Part shown: positions 11,071-23,308 of the stretch, piece after piece
Layout of the letters: each line of letters begins with the position of its first letter
Position numbering within the stretch: position 1 is the first letter of the stretch
Source: Strongylocentrotus droebachiensis
Lineage: Eukaryota > Echinodermata > Echinoidea > Camarodonta > Strongylocentrotidae
Direction of reading: 5' to 3'
Length of the DNA: 64,000 nucleotides
Assembly (NCBI GenBank): GCA_035222895.1
Contig: JAVYIG010000321.1
Location: forward strand, 62,001 to 126,000
Translations under genes and position numbers: made by a program
The notes under the pieces: generated by a model
Seen by the model: the letters and a program-made list of their open reading frames with translations, nothing else
What the model was told of the DNA's origin: nothing
Databases searched by the model: none

Positions 11071-11147
11071 CCATCTGTTGGGAACCAGAAGGACATAACC
11101 TAGTGGAAAATAATATGTTAAAATCCTTCTGGCTCTCAGCAGATGAT
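11071..11147. repeat. solo hairpin repeat
   Basis: The left arm CATCTGTTGGGAACCAGAAG and the right arm CTTCTGGCTCTCAGCAGATG are near-perfect inverted repeats separated by about 30 nt. Family core CCAGAAGG / CCTTCTGG. Confidence 0.8.
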
Positions 11148-11593
11148 ATTAACTTCAAGTGTTGAATTAAAATAAAAAATCTCTTATCTCATTAAAGATA
11201 TATCCAAGTTTGTTGACCATCACTAAGCTAAGATGAATATCATTGAATTATCTGACTTTTCAAAGGAATATATGTTGAAATATTTTGTACCAATATAATT
11301 AAGGGTGCATTACAATATCTACATGTATGTATTACATACATGTAGATAACCAAGACCAAAAAAGGAGGCGGAAAACCCCACTAAATATGAACTTTGATTT
11401 ATATTCAATCATATACATGTAAGAAGGGTATTAATTTAATGGTGCATTACAATATTAATATAACAAGAACAAACTGGAGAAATAACATTCAATAAGAACT
11501 TGAATTTATATTCAAAATGGTTTTCAAGCAGGCCTTATATTTAGTATTGGAATAGTGAAGTTAAAATAACAAAATGAAATAAAGCATGCATTA

Positions 11594-11668
11594 GAGTGCC
11601 TTGAGCACCTTGCAGTGTGGATATGTGCGCCATATAAATTTCCAATATTATTGTTATTATTATTATCA
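11594..11668 (+). mobile_element. SINE 3'-tail fragment
   Basis: GAGTGCCTTGAGCACCTTG is followed by GTGCGCCATATAAATTTCC and an (ATT)n run. This arrangement is familiar from 3' tails of invertebrate SINEs. No tRNA-like head is visible upstream. Confidence 0.5.
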
Positions 11669-11934
11669 CGATTGTAGGGAATATTTGCAAAGTTTGCTAT
11701 GTTCAGATATTCATCAGTGGGAATCTAATACAAATAAATATAATAAACTAAAATCAAAGACAAGATAAGGTATTCAATATGTACTTTGATGATACCCGTA
11801 AGATCTATACAAATTGTGGAGATCTGTTTACCTTGATTGTTTTCTGCCCTGCAGTCCCAGTACTTGCTAACAGCAAATCAGTAGCTTAATCAGGAAGATT
11901 TTATGCGCATAAATGTCCATTTCTTGCCAAGTTA

Positions 11935-12306
11935 GGCCGCGTTCATGCTTGATTTTGACGGCCAGAATCAGGCATCTGTTACGTGTTTAGTTTAAAACAC
12001 GCTTGCGTTCATGCTCACTTTTGTAGAATCACCGAAAAACGGCGATCACGAACGCCGATCGTAAACTCACAAAAAGATGCGTTTACAATTGTAAACGCGT
12101 TTAAATGGGGTCAACGCACTGACCTCTAGTGGGTCTACGTAGCATGCACAGTGAAGGTCACACAATGCCACACAAGGAGAATTGCCTGGATGAGCCAGAG
12201 AAGTAAGCATGAACAGCTACACCGTGGAACTGCGATCACGATGAGCGTTTACGATGAGCGTTTCAGATCGCTCATTCTACCTTCAAAATCAAGCATGAAC
12301 GCGCCC
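11935..12306. mobile_element. 372-bp TIR miniature element
   Basis: The left end has GCGTTCATGCTTGATTTTGA and the right end is its reverse complement TCAAAATCAAGCATGAACGC. That is a 20-bp perfect match extended by GGCC or GGGC at the tips. The interior is GC-richer than its surroundings and contains smaller inverted words (CGATCACGA, CGTTTACAATTGTAAACG). No coding capacity. The target duplication is not clear. Confidence 0.85.
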
Positions 12307-13119
12307 TTGGTTTGTCTGTAGTTGCATGTAGATCAATGCAAGTCCTACACCACTGTGCCATTTTGTTTTTGATCACTATGAGGCTTTGCGTAAGCCCTCT
12401 TGAATAATTCATTCTGTAAGAGGCTATTCTACATCTCCACACGGCATGAACTGCTGGAATCAGCACCAGATGTACATAGAAAAGTTAAAATCCTTAATTT
12501 AGATACGGTCACAGCCTGTATTCGCCATGTATTGATTTAGGAGTCACTTTGATTTTCTCGGCAAACGCAGAATTGGAAGCAAAACCTTGAAAATGACAGT
12601 GTACATAAGCACTATTATACCCTTTCATTGCTTAGGAACACATCTAACTTTTAATTGTGATGAAACGCTGACTGCTGGCAATTCATTAATGACTCATCAT
12701 CATGTAAATGTAAACTATCAGTGTCACTTGGGCAGCAGGTAAAGCATGTTGAGGTTTTTCATTGAATTTATGAATGGCATATATGCATGAAAAGTCATCA
12801 GACATTGATATCTGGTATATTACTTTTTTAGTTGAGATAGATGGGTCGTGTGTTAAGGAGAGAAGAGGATGAACCGGTAAAAAAAAGGAGGACATCTGAA
12901 AGTGGATGGCATGAGAGGGTAAAAGGAAGACCAAAGATTTCATAGAATGATAAGGTGAAGAAAGAAAGCAGTAAGGTTGGTCTAAATTAAGAGCATGCTC
13001 AAGACAAGAAATGGAGAGAAGGAGTGTCATCATGGCGCAAAGTCAGTAAGAGGGGAAATGCTGACGTTGATAATTGATGATGATGATGATGGTGATGATT
13101 ATCAGATGATGTGACATTT
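12307..13119. other. non-coding stretch with short GAT repeat
   Basis: No supported gene. A (GAT)n-like run lies at about 13,076-13,097, just before the 298-bp array. Confidence 0.5.
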
Positions 13120-14215
13120 GTACCGGCTTTTTGATTTATGCAGATATTTGATGAGTGAATCAGACAATATGATATTGGCATATAAAAAGGTAACTGGATA
13201 TAAAACCCAATGCTAGGCATGGAAATTTGTACGTCAATTTAGCAAGTAATTGGTCAACTTACAGTGAAAAAAACCCCCTGATTTATGTTTGAAAATGACA
13301 GCAACAAACAGGGTCAAATCACCATTTTATGTTCTTTCATTGGATTTCTAGAGGAGTATAAGGCACTAAACTTAATGAGGAGAAATTTTGTTGGATCATG
13401 TGTCGTATAACCTTTAGATTTATATATATTTGTTATGAGTGTATCAGACAATTTGATAGAACAGCCCACACATAGTGGCATATTAACAGGTAATTGGATA
13501 TATAACCAATAATTCGCATAGAAATTGTATATGAGGTCTGTAAGTAATTGGTCAACATTCATTGCAAAAAAAACACCCTGATTTTATGTTTGAAAATAAA
13601 AGCAGCAAACTGTGTCTAATCACCCAAAAGGTACTTTCATTGAATTATAGAGGAGTATAAGGCACTATTTAATGCGGAAATGTTGTTGGATCATGTGTCA
13701 TATAACCTTTAGATTTATGTAGATTTTTGATGAGTGAGACAGACAATATGATAGAACAGCCCACACATAGTGGCATATTAACAGGTAATTGGATATAAAA
13801 ACCAATGCTTGGCATACAAATTATATGTGAAATCTTGCAAGTAATTGGTCAACTTACAGTGAAAAAAAATCCCTGATTTATGTTTGAAAATGACAGCAGC
13901 AAACATTGTCAAATCACCATGAATGTACTTTCATTTGATTTCTAGAGGAGTATAAGGCACTAAACTTAATGAGGAGAAATTTTGTTGGATCATGTGTCGT
14001 ATAACCTTTATATTTATATATATTTGTTATGAGTGAATCAGACAATTTGATAGAACAGCCCACACATAGTGGCATATTAACAGGAAATTGGATGTAAAAC
14101 CAATGCTTGGCAGTTGGCATACAAATTGTATGTGAAATCTTGCAAGTAATTGGCCAACTTATAGCGAAAAAAACCCTGATTTATGTTTGAAAATGACAGC
14201 AGCAAATGGCATAAA
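13120..14215. repeat. ~298-bp tandem array, about 3.7 copies
   Basis: The word TAATTGG(T/C)CAAC recurs at 13,247, 13,545, 13,842 and 14,147, at spacings of 298, 297 and 305. Each unit also carries GAGGAGTATAAGGCACTA, TTGGATCATGTGTC(G/A)TATAA and CCCACACATAGTGGCATATT. The first unit is partial and diverged. Similar minus-strand open frames in several units are a by-product of duplication. Confidence 0.92.
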
Positions 14216-15640
14216 GGCACTACGGTATTTACTTGTGTGCAAAAAGAGACTCCAATTCCTGCTGTAAATTTATAATATGCAAGGATGTTGATTATCGTTA
14301 AAAGTGATCCCCGAAGTCTGTATCATATCATCTGAAATAGGCACAATAAAGGTAAATGAAATGAAGAACATGTAGATGAATGATATATCATCGACAAGCT
14401 TATAAGCCATTTTAGTGTCTGTCAGAGGAGAAACAGCTCTCTGAAAACTTGAAATCTAAAGCTTTGAAAATATTATAAGTTGTCGACCTATACACTAGCT
14501 ATCTACTTGATGACATCATTTTATGTGGAGTATGCATATTCACAATGACTTTGCATAAATTAAGCACAGTTCGTCGCCTCAGCTATATACGTGAGCTGAT
14601 CGGGTCCGTATGTTATGTCGTCACCGTAACTGCAGCAAATTGACCCCTTTTGACCCGTAATTTAGAGGGGTGTGAAAAATGGGTTTTAATTGCTTTTGTG
14701 CAATACTGAAGTGGAAAATAGTTTGTATTCCTTAATATTTATATTGTACGTTGATTCAGCTTTCCATTGATAGTTATATTTTCATCGGATAGGTTCTTTA
14801 CGAGAATGGGATCATAGTGTGTAAAGCAGAGGAGAGAGGGAATATTGCAATAGGATGGTTAGGAAATTATGATCTGGGATGCCTTGACTCCCTCTCCTCC
14901 TTTCTCTACATATATTCCATATTGAATTCTTGTCTATTAATTCCTAGATTCTCCCTGATTCTCCATAACCAAGTCCATCTTCGGTGACCAGATGTTAAGA
15001 TATTCAGCTCATGTTCCTGGCTTGTAGTTGTGGGGCATGCTGTGCATTTAATGACGTTCTAATTGCACGCCCATTTCATGCGCCTGCACTGGAATCAAGA
15101 CAATTAGCATTTAAAATGGGGACGAGGGCTGAACTCTGATTGCTGGTGATTTGTAGATGAGGGAGGGGAAGATGGCGGCTCCTTAAAGCCGAGGCGAGAA
15201 GTCGGGTAAACAGAACGTCGAGGTGATGTTTGACAGTGTAAACAGCACGAGTCTGCCCAATTTTTTAAAGTCTTATCATTTTTCATAGTCAAGGGGATTG
15301 AGGCTGATGAGGGGAACTGGAAAGCCTGTCTAGATTCTAAGAGCGGAAGCACCTTCTGCCTCAGGATATTTATGGTCGGCATGTGAGTTTTCAAATAACA
15401 CCTTTGTGAAAATATAAGTGAAGAACAATTGAATCATTACAGGCTGGGGGTAATAAAGCTTCATAACGCAGAGATCCACAATGATTTATCTTGATGGCTG
15501 TGTGTTTACTTTTTTTAATGAGTATGTACATGTAAGCAAAAAAGGATCTCAAATGAAAAAGCTGAAAATGCTTTTATATTGGATCTAATGATTTAAATAA
15601 GAATTATAATTTCAAGAGCGAAACAGATACAAACATGAAG
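14216..15640. other. non-coding stretch, nothing recognised
   Basis: AT-rich sequence with a slightly GC-richer patch around 15,050-15,400. No splice-supported exon or recognisable repeat. Confidence 0.4.
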
Positions 15641-15643
15641 TTA

Positions 15644-15981
15644 TAAGGAGATAAAGAGAGAGAGAGATATGGATGAATAGATAGAGTGGAATGGAGATAC
15701 AGATATGAAGGAGTTGGTAAAAAGAAATCAAGTGATAAGAATGATAGAGAGGGAGGGAGGGAGCGAGACATGTGAAGAGAGATGAAGAAAGAGAGAGAGA
15801 GAGAGGTATACAAATATAAAATAGAGAGACAGAGAGAGAGATAAAGAAAGAGGTATAAAAGAGAGAGATAGAGACAAAGAAAGTGAGATATAAAGAAAGA
15901 GAGATTGATGGAGAGACGGGGATGGAGAGAGAAAGAGAAAGATAGAGAGAGAAAAAGAGAGAGAGACAAAGAAAGAGATAT

Positions 15982-16030
<49 letters not shown>
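15644..16030 (+). repeat. GA-rich microsatellite
   Basis: Interrupted (GA)n with AAAGAGA variants, ending in a pure (GA) run at about 15,987-16,028. Open Ser/Leu-rich frames on the opposite strand are artefacts. Just downstream at 16,068/16,069 is a consensus splice donor CTAG|GTGAGTGCC. It could end a GA-rich 5' untranslated exon about 3.9 kb before the coding exon, but no acceptor or transcript supports this. Confidence 0.9.
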
Positions 16031-16031
<1 letters not shown>

Positions 16032-16089
16032 AGTGAACCAGCATTTGGAAGATGCAGAAGACAGCTAGGTGAGTGCCAATGCATCATTG

Positions 16090-17395
16090 ACAAGTAATTT
16101 CACACCTTGATGAAAGTGTGAAGACCCTCTGAATATATAGGCTGAAGGTGAGAACTCCTCCACCCCTCAAGCTGGCTTTGAGAAACCGGGAGGGTTAGAA
16201 ATATTAGAGGTGATATTTCTATTTGTCTTTTGCGTATGATTGATTGGAATCGAACAATGCATATTTATCTTCCTGTCAAACCATCGCAGTTCTAGTATAT
16301 TTCACCACATATTTTTGTTTTTCAATTTGGAAATGATTATCAGAAATTCCTTTGCCCAATATTCATTGATTCTCCCTGATTGGATCCTACTTATTCAGTG
16401 GTTGAGAGTTTTATCTTTCCAATATTTGCCACTTTCTTCTTATAGAAATCGTGATCAGGTTTGGCTTAGGGTTTGTTTTTGATAGATTCTGGTGTGAAAG
16501 TAAAAATTGTCTTTAAATTAGTCAAGAGTAAATTAGTGACAAATGTAATTCCGTTTATTGGTCAGAGCCAGAAAGGAATTCAATCTGTGTTTAATGTAGT
16601 ATATGAGTTCATGCTGTTTTGGCTCAAAAAAGACATTATGATAAATACAATTCATTATGAATAGATGGCAATAATATCATGAAAAATACAATTAAATGTT
16701 TTAGGATGTATGCATTTATATCACATATTTGTAGCGTAGCAATAACAATCGCCTTCTGAATAAAAACTTTTATAATTTCTAGTAAAATAAAATACTTGTA
16801 CATGGATGCTGTGCTCTTTTTATGCACACAACATTGTACAGGTACTGTAGGTTTGTGTCAATGTGCTTTGTCTGTTGAAGAATCTGTGCTGAGAAATTAA
16901 ATGTCATATATTGGCCCACGTCTACTATTGGATTTTTGTTTTGATCCATCAGTCCGATTTTGTGAGGTCTAGTGTTTCCAGGAGTGACCTGATTTCAAGC
17001 CCTAGTATGGTTTTGAAATAGAATGGTGTGTCTTTCTTCATTGTCAAAGGAGATGTGGCACGTCTTCGTTTTCTGGAGAAGACACCTTGGTCAATATGAT
17101 CTAGAATGCACATTTATGAAGAACTTCTCTGGGTTAGAGATCTTTGCTTCACCTGAGACTAATCACAATGTCCGTATTCAAGGCCTTTACAGAACTCATA
17201 TTTTGTGTCTTCGTTCATATTTTTTGGGGGGAGAAACTCAATTGGAGTCTAACCATTGACAAAATTCTGTCTCCTAAAGTTTCTATATTTGTGAGAGCAA
17301 TTCGGAGAAAGGTTCCTTGGATTGGAACCTGCAATTCTTTACTTGTTATCCCCTGGTTGGTAAACTGGTCAGGTAAATCCTGATGCAGATGAATA
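16090..17395. other. non-coding stretch; one degenerate hairpin
   Basis: At about 16,559-16,634 GTCAGAGCCAGAAAGGAATT is loosely mirrored by a downstream TTTTGGCTC, a possible very diverged member of the hairpin family. Otherwise nothing recognised. Confidence 0.35.
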
Positions 17396-17396
17396 G

Positions 17397-17505
17397 TAAT
17401 AAATAATAATAAGTAAAACGGTGCTTTCCACCGAAGTCTCTAAGCGCTATACAAACAAAATACAATAATAATAATAATAATAATATAGAGTATTTGTAAT
17501 GCGCC
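17397..17505 (-). mobile_element. SINE-like tail with AAT/ATT runs
   Basis: On the minus strand an (ATT)n run is followed by a TATAGCGCTTAGAGACTTC-type segment and a second AT-rich triplet run. This resembles the GCGCTATA-plus-(ATT)n signature at 11,594-11,668. Confidence 0.4.
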
Positions 17506-17980
17506 AACCCCACATGACTAATGACAAACAATTATATGTTAAACAAAAAATTACAAATAAATCTCCAAATTACAATACATTTGAAATATACATCAATGTG
17601 AACCGAGAAAGTTAATCATCAAAAGGAATTTATTAATAAATGTATCTTAAAAGACAAGTGTTGAATTGGTTGACAGTCATACAGTTTTTGACATGTAAAG
17701 GTAGTTTGTTTCAAAGTTCAGCAGAAGCTTTGCAAAAAGAGCGATGACCATAAGAAAAAGTTGACACAAGGTTTAATTGTGAAGATGACCGTAGATTGCG
17801 TGAAGGTTTGTATTCCTGGATTAGTTCTTGCAGATAAATAGGTGCCAATTCATGAATAGATTTATAAGGTATCTATTGATGTTTGAGAATGGTGAGAGCT
17901 ACCTTGGGCTCATCAGCTGCTGTAGTACGTCATTCACCGTCTCCTTGCATGTTGATGGGCTTCTTGTCAAGTTCACTAGA

Positions 17981-18321
17981 CCTGTCCTCATCAGCTCGAG
18001 ATTGCCAAATAACCCGCTATTTTCAGACTCTGGATATTATCCCGAAGCTCGAAATTGCATCCTCATCAGCTCGAGACACAACCTCGAAACTCGAGCTTGA
18101 GATATTTTGCTCAGCGTACGCATTGGACAAATAGCGAGATATTTTGCAGAATAGCGGGATATTTTGCAAACTAGCCCAAGATATCTTGGGATGATTATCC
18201 CGACCAAATATCCAGCTAATTGCAACTGCGGGCTGATGAAGACGCAAATTAACTGGTTAATTTGCAATCGGGAAAGTTAAAACAGCGGTTTATTCGGCAA
18301 ACTCAAGCTGATGAAAACAGG
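17981..18321 (+). mobile_element. 341-bp TIR element, copy A (CCTGT...ACAGG)
   Basis: The left end CCTGTCCTCATCAGCTCGAG and the right end (reverse complement CCTGTTTTCATCAGCTTGAG) form a TIR that continues inward through TTGCCAAATA and CCGCTATT with mismatches, about 43 bp in all. Inside is a perfect 16-bp palindrome CCCAAGATATCTTGGG, and the word ATATTTTGC is repeated. A second copy lies inverted at 46,682-47,070. No transposase; overlapping open frames on both strands reflect the palindromic structure. Confidence 0.85.
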
Positions 18322-19640
18322 CCTACTGTTGCCTAGAAATTGATTCCTCTCTATGGCTTTCTTCCATTCCTCACAGGGCAAGTGGCAAAATGTATGCAGC
18401 ATGTTTAGTAATTCACACCGAAATATGTTTTGACATGTAGGAATGGGCATATTTGACCTTTGATTAAGGATCATTACCATCAGGACCCATTTACATGAGC
18501 GAAAACATTGTCTTTAGAAAACTATAAAGTAACAATTAAAGAAGCTTGTTTTTGTTTGGAGTGCACAGTTTTGTACTGCCTACTGTTCCTAGGCCCTTCT
18601 GATGGAGTTGGGTCGTGTACAGTATGTACATGTATGTGCTGCTCATACTAAGCTCAGCCTAGCTGTACATTATTTGTATGATAGGATGTTTATTTACTTT
18701 GTCCAAAATAGTTATTGTATGAAACAATGCCCAACATTTCTTTTACTGCATGTTTTGCTCTAAGATGCTTGATGTAGGATGTTTCAGTCTGACAAGTTTT
18801 CATAAGCAGGTCTTCACAGAAAAGTTCTATATTCTCAGGGCTTGATTTTAAGTGTTTATATGAATGCATTGGGCCCCTGCTTAATTTGGATAAAGGAGTT
18901 TCCATATTTAATATCTTTTAAGACTGTGAACTAACATCCTGTTGGTAGCCCTAGTATAAAGCTAATTTAATCTAAAATCATCTAGATATGGATTTATTGC
19001 GCAAAGATATAGATTTTCTCATCTGAACAGGGTGTGAATTGGGGATATCATATATCTTCAATATTGTTCAGTGTCATCTCAGATGTCACTCAGGGATGTG
19101 TGGATATGAAATTACTCAGCAGAGTAAATCATTAATTAGCAAGGAAGGTGCAGACTTCAACCTTTATATCTATCGAGTGGTTAAAACTGTCAATTTTTTT
19201 CTTCCCTACCGGGGCATTTGTGTTGCATTTTTATAGATCTATGTATAATTACTTTTAGTGCATTTCTATGTATGATAACAATCAAAGTTATTATATTCAT
19301 GCTGACATGTATGTATGCTGTTTATTTCATGAAAATGTCATACTTCTGGTATTTAAAAGTACTGTTTAACATTTTAAAAGGAAATTGAAAGAATTTGAAT
19401 GGTGCTTGAATCTCAATGTGATACAAACAAATTAGAAATTCTAAGAAGAACAATTGCTTAGTGTATTGAAAGAGAAGTTGTTTCTCTGTCTTCTTTCTGT
19501 TTTGATCTCAAGCAAACATGGTTGTAATTATCAGCAAATTTCCTCATTTGATAAAGATGTCACTTGGGTTTGATTTTATGTCTCGGCTTCAAGAATATTA
19601 AAGAGTGCCATTAGTTTACGTAAAATGATACATGTATATG
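18322..19640. other. non-coding upstream region
   Basis: AT-rich, with no supported exon. It lies directly upstream of the element at 19,641 and the large coding exon, and is presumably intron. Confidence 0.4.
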
Positions 19641-19883
19641 TCGAGGGTTCAGTGGCACAAAGACGTAACTCCATATTTTGCCAAAATGAGTATTTGATAT
19701 CAAAATGTTCAGAAAAATGTGGGCTTTCCAGGAAACACAAATACTTAACTCCACCCAACACCTTATTGAAGTCAATGGCTAGTGAAACATAGACTTAACT
19801 CCGTATGTGCTCAGTGACACATAAACCACTTTTTCTCAAAATGGCCAAAATGGAGTTACGTCTTTTTGTCACTGACCCCTCGA
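19641..19883. mobile_element. 243-bp TIR miniature element before the coding exon
   Basis: The left end has AAAGACGTAACTCCAT and the right end its reverse complement ATGGAGTTACGTCTTT. The inverted match extends about 48 bp with few mismatches, from TCGAGGG at the tip to CAAAATGAG inside. The element ends only about 70 bp before the splice acceptor of the exon at 19,955, so it probably sits in the polypyrimidine/branch-point neighbourhood of that intron. No coding capacity. Confidence 0.88.
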
Positions 19884-19954
19884 TGTGTGTATCAGATATC
19901 TCGTCAAATTTTCAACTTTTTCTAATGATTTTCTTATTTCTTTGTTGTGTACAG

Positions 19955-22900
19955 GTGTGCTGTCTCCATGATGGCACGGAGGGAGCAGTCTCAATTTGAC
20001 GACGCTATGGAGGATGCAGAGAGTGACATGCTGAACCCAAAGAGCCTATCCTCATCAGATCCCCTGGATCCAACTCCATACATCCACCGCAACGGCCACC
20101 TGTCATCCGGGGGAGAGATGGAAGAGCAGCATGACGGCACCAACGGAGAGCTTCCAGAGTCGGATACAGCCGAAGAGGAGGTCCAGGAGGAGAGGACAGA
20201 GGATGAATGGAATGGTCACCATGAGAATGTGGATGAAGCTAGAATGGAGACGAAGCAACCGCTGTCACCTGAGGAGGATGGGCAGGATGAGTATGGGGAT
20301 ACCTTCTTTATCGATCAAGATGAGACCGGTATGCAGGGGATTGGGTTTGGGTCAACATATCAGTACTCTGAAGGAGACGATGGCACAAGGGAAGGGACCG
20401 AGGACAGCGGACAGGGACAGATCAGGGATGACCTGACTGAAAGCGATAAGGACAAAGATTACCTTGATGATGTGACCCAGGAGAACAACAGGGGTGTGGT
20501 GTATGACCGCGATGACCAGTATGAAGACAGCGGTGTGGTGGACGATAATGGCATGATGGATGGTGAAGGTGGCATGCAGGGGTACGAAGCGGAAGAAGAT
20601 CATGCAGAAGGAGAGGATAGGTTTGAGGAGGTGGACATCCGGTATGGTTATATGGATGGGGGCTACATGGAAAGACAGTCATATTCGGAAAAACGCCAAT
20701 ATGTGGAAGATAATCCTGCTTACAATGGGAGTGAACAGGACTATGAAGCTGATCAAGAATTTAGGGAAAAGGGTGCAGCTTTTCAAGAGTACACCGAGTC
20801 CGACTTGCCAGATCATATTCCTGCTTCAGGTGATAAGTCCAATGAGGAATCAAAAGAAGATGGGAAGTTTGAAGAAGAGGAAGAAAATAAGGAACATGTT
20901 GATCAGTACAGTGATTCTGAAAATTTGAGAATCGGTGAACATTCCCCAATGACGGGTGATTATGTTATTGTTGACAGGGATACTCTTGCTCCTGAAGAAA
21001 ACTCAAGATATGCAGCCAGTGATTCCGCAGAGGCCGATCAAGAAGACCAACTGCTTATCCAGCAGGAAGACTTTGAATATAGGAACACAAGTTCAGGTGA
21101 TAAGAAATCTGAGATATTGTCACTGGATATTTTACAGGACAGACTGAGGAACCAAAGGGACGAGGCAAAACCTCATCCATTTAGGTTAGATGATCTAGGT
21201 GAGTCTAGGGATGCTTTGAGGGCAGAACCGATTAGTCACGAAACTGGCCTTGAGAAAATGATACAGGGACAGGTACAGCCTAGAAGAAGTCCACAGCCAG
21301 CTAGTAGTCCTGTCAGAGACACCAAGGAATCTCGCAATAAAGTCCCACGTAGACCTGCTCCAGGGGCTGCACAAAGCGTTCAGAGGAACCCTGCAGCAAT
21401 GTCTAGCAGTAAGGTTATCCATCAACAAAGTCCAAGGGACATTGCTCCAGTGCCTCATCATAAGACCCCATCACCGGGCAGGCAAGAAATTGAAAATGAA
21501 AGAGATAGTACAGGCAAAGGTGAATTCACATCTCAGAGAAGCTCTAGACCAATGGCAAAAGCACCCAGGGAAGGAGGAAGCATGCAGGAGAGCAGAATAA
21601 AGACAGAGGGTTCCAGAAGGTTGGCCGGTGGTGAGAGGCAGAGGACTATGCCTCTCCCTGGAGGAGCCCAACCAGTATCAGCACTTAAAACACGACTAAG
21701 GGAAGAATTAAGAGAAATGTATGAAATTGAAAAGAATCTAGCTTCCACTTCGATACAGCCAGAAATGAACAGAACTCATAATAGTAATCCAAAGAGATCG
21801 GGCGGAGGAATGGAGAGTCCAAGAGATGGCTCGTTGTCCAACAGACATAATGCAGAATATGCCTCTGTCTCATCATTAAGCTCAGCTGGACCTCCACATC
21901 AGTACAGTCAAGAATCTCTTCCAAGCAGGGAAATGTCCAGAAGTCCCAGTTCTTCTCCTGAAAAGATGAGATCTGCCAGACCTGCCCAAAGAGAACAACC
22001 CAGGAATAACTCAAACGCTAACCATCTCGACCTTGATGCAGTGGTAAGGAGGTCTCGACCGAACTCCAGACAACATGACCCTAGTAAGAGGTACTCCTAT
22101 GAAATTGAAGAGAAATCAGATACTACATCTGGAGAAGTTGTGTTTGACGATATCGCAGAGTGTGGAGCCTACCTAGAGGAGAAAGATGCTAAACCAAGTC
22201 CAATCAAGATTAAGAACAGACAAGGAAAGAGCCCCTCGGGTGATGTAGATGAATTTAGTAGTAGTAGCAGAGGAAGAAGAAGCAGCTATGAACTTGCAAA
22301 TCGTAGCTCCAGTGAAGATGAGGAGAATGAAGCAGAAGTGAATCAGAAGACCGATAACAAAGAAGAGCTAGGGTCCCAAGGAGGAAACCTCCTGGGTGGG
22401 ATTGGGCCGAGAGGACCAGGGATGAATAGCAGTCTCCTCTCCCAACTTGCTGAGAGGGAGCTGGCAAACCTGAGGAACTCCTACAAGAAGCCTCAGGAAG
22501 AGCCACAAGAGCTGCCTCAGGAATCCCAGTCTGTAACATCAGACACCTCCAGCACGACATCTTCCACTCCTCACGAAGGCCAACCACCCCTTCCAAAACT
22601 CAGCCCCTTGGAATATGACGCCGTTGGTTTCCGTTTGGCGGGGCATGCTGGTATTGGTGAGAGTACCCTCAACTTGAGTGCTGCCCAACCCCAACAGTTA
22701 CACCCAGAGGCAGACCAGTTCTCCGATGCAGAAGAGGATGGAAGCGAGCCTGTCTACCAACAACAAAGACCCAACACTACCATCACACCCAGTCATTCCT
22801 TCGAGCAAGATTACTCCTCACCAATGTACAGGAAGAGACCTCTTGAGGACTACTACCAGAATACTTCTCCCGTGTCACCTCAGCAGTATAGCCAGCAGCC

Positions 22901-23107
22901 TGATGCTACTCCCACGGAGCAAGTAGACGTTGACGCTGCCATGAAAGAGCTGCACAGCGCCCTCAACAGCAGCAAATCAAAGCTGATGAAAACGCCGTCA
23001 TTCTACACTCCTGAGGAGATACCAGTGTGGATCAGGCAACCTGATGCTGCTAGGAGACATGAGGAGGACCAGAAGAAATCAAGAGTCCTGGAAGACAGGA
23101 AAAGACG
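19955..23107 (+). CDS. large exon of an unrecognised acidic, low-complexity protein (~1,047 residues)
   Basis: This exon opens at a good acceptor (TTTGTTGTGTACAG|) and closes at CG|GTAAG, splitting an Arg codon. Two adjacent Met codons lie at 19,968 and 19,971. The second has the better context (A at -3, G at +4), but the frame is open back to the acceptor, so coding could begin further upstream. Residues are numbered from 19,968. About 1-390 are very rich in Asp/Glu/Gly/Tyr and look disordered. About 400-840 are rich in Ser/Arg/Pro/Gln, with a short predicted helix near 572-595 (KTRLREELREMYEIEKNL). About 840-985 are Pro/Gln/Ser-rich. From 985 there is a helical, charged region containing FYTPEEIPVWIRQPD (Trp at 1021), which continues into the next exon. 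GC is higher than in the flanking introns. I see no catalytic motif, signal peptide or membrane segment and do not recognise the family. Composition suggests a scaffold or cytoskeletal adaptor, which is inference only. Confidence 0.93.
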
Positions 23108-23135
23108 GTAAGATTTGGAGTCTTGAAATTATAAC

Positions 23136-23308
23136 TACAGTCAAACCTGCTTTAGTGACCACCTGTCTACAAAGGACACATTTGTCGTTTCCTTAAAAAT
23201 GGTTTCACGTTGAATCATGTAAAGGAACCTGTCTACGAAGACCACCGGTCTACAAAGACCACTTTTTGTGTTTCCCTTAGGTGGTCGCTGTAGACAGGTT
23301 TGACTGTA
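23136..23308. mobile_element. Tc1/mariner-type MITE with TA duplication
   Basis: CAGTCAAACCTG and CAGGTTTGACTG form a perfect 12-bp TIR, flanked on both sides by TA. This is the target duplication typical of Tc1/mariner elements. The element is 173 bp with no coding capacity. It starts about 28 bp after the splice donor of the large exon. Confidence 0.88.

Noticed and set aside
15604-16093. Long Ser/Leu-rich frames on the minus strand
   Set aside because: Translations of a GA/CT microsatellite. The same applies near 41.1, 49.1, 49.7, 57.1 and 59.7 kb.
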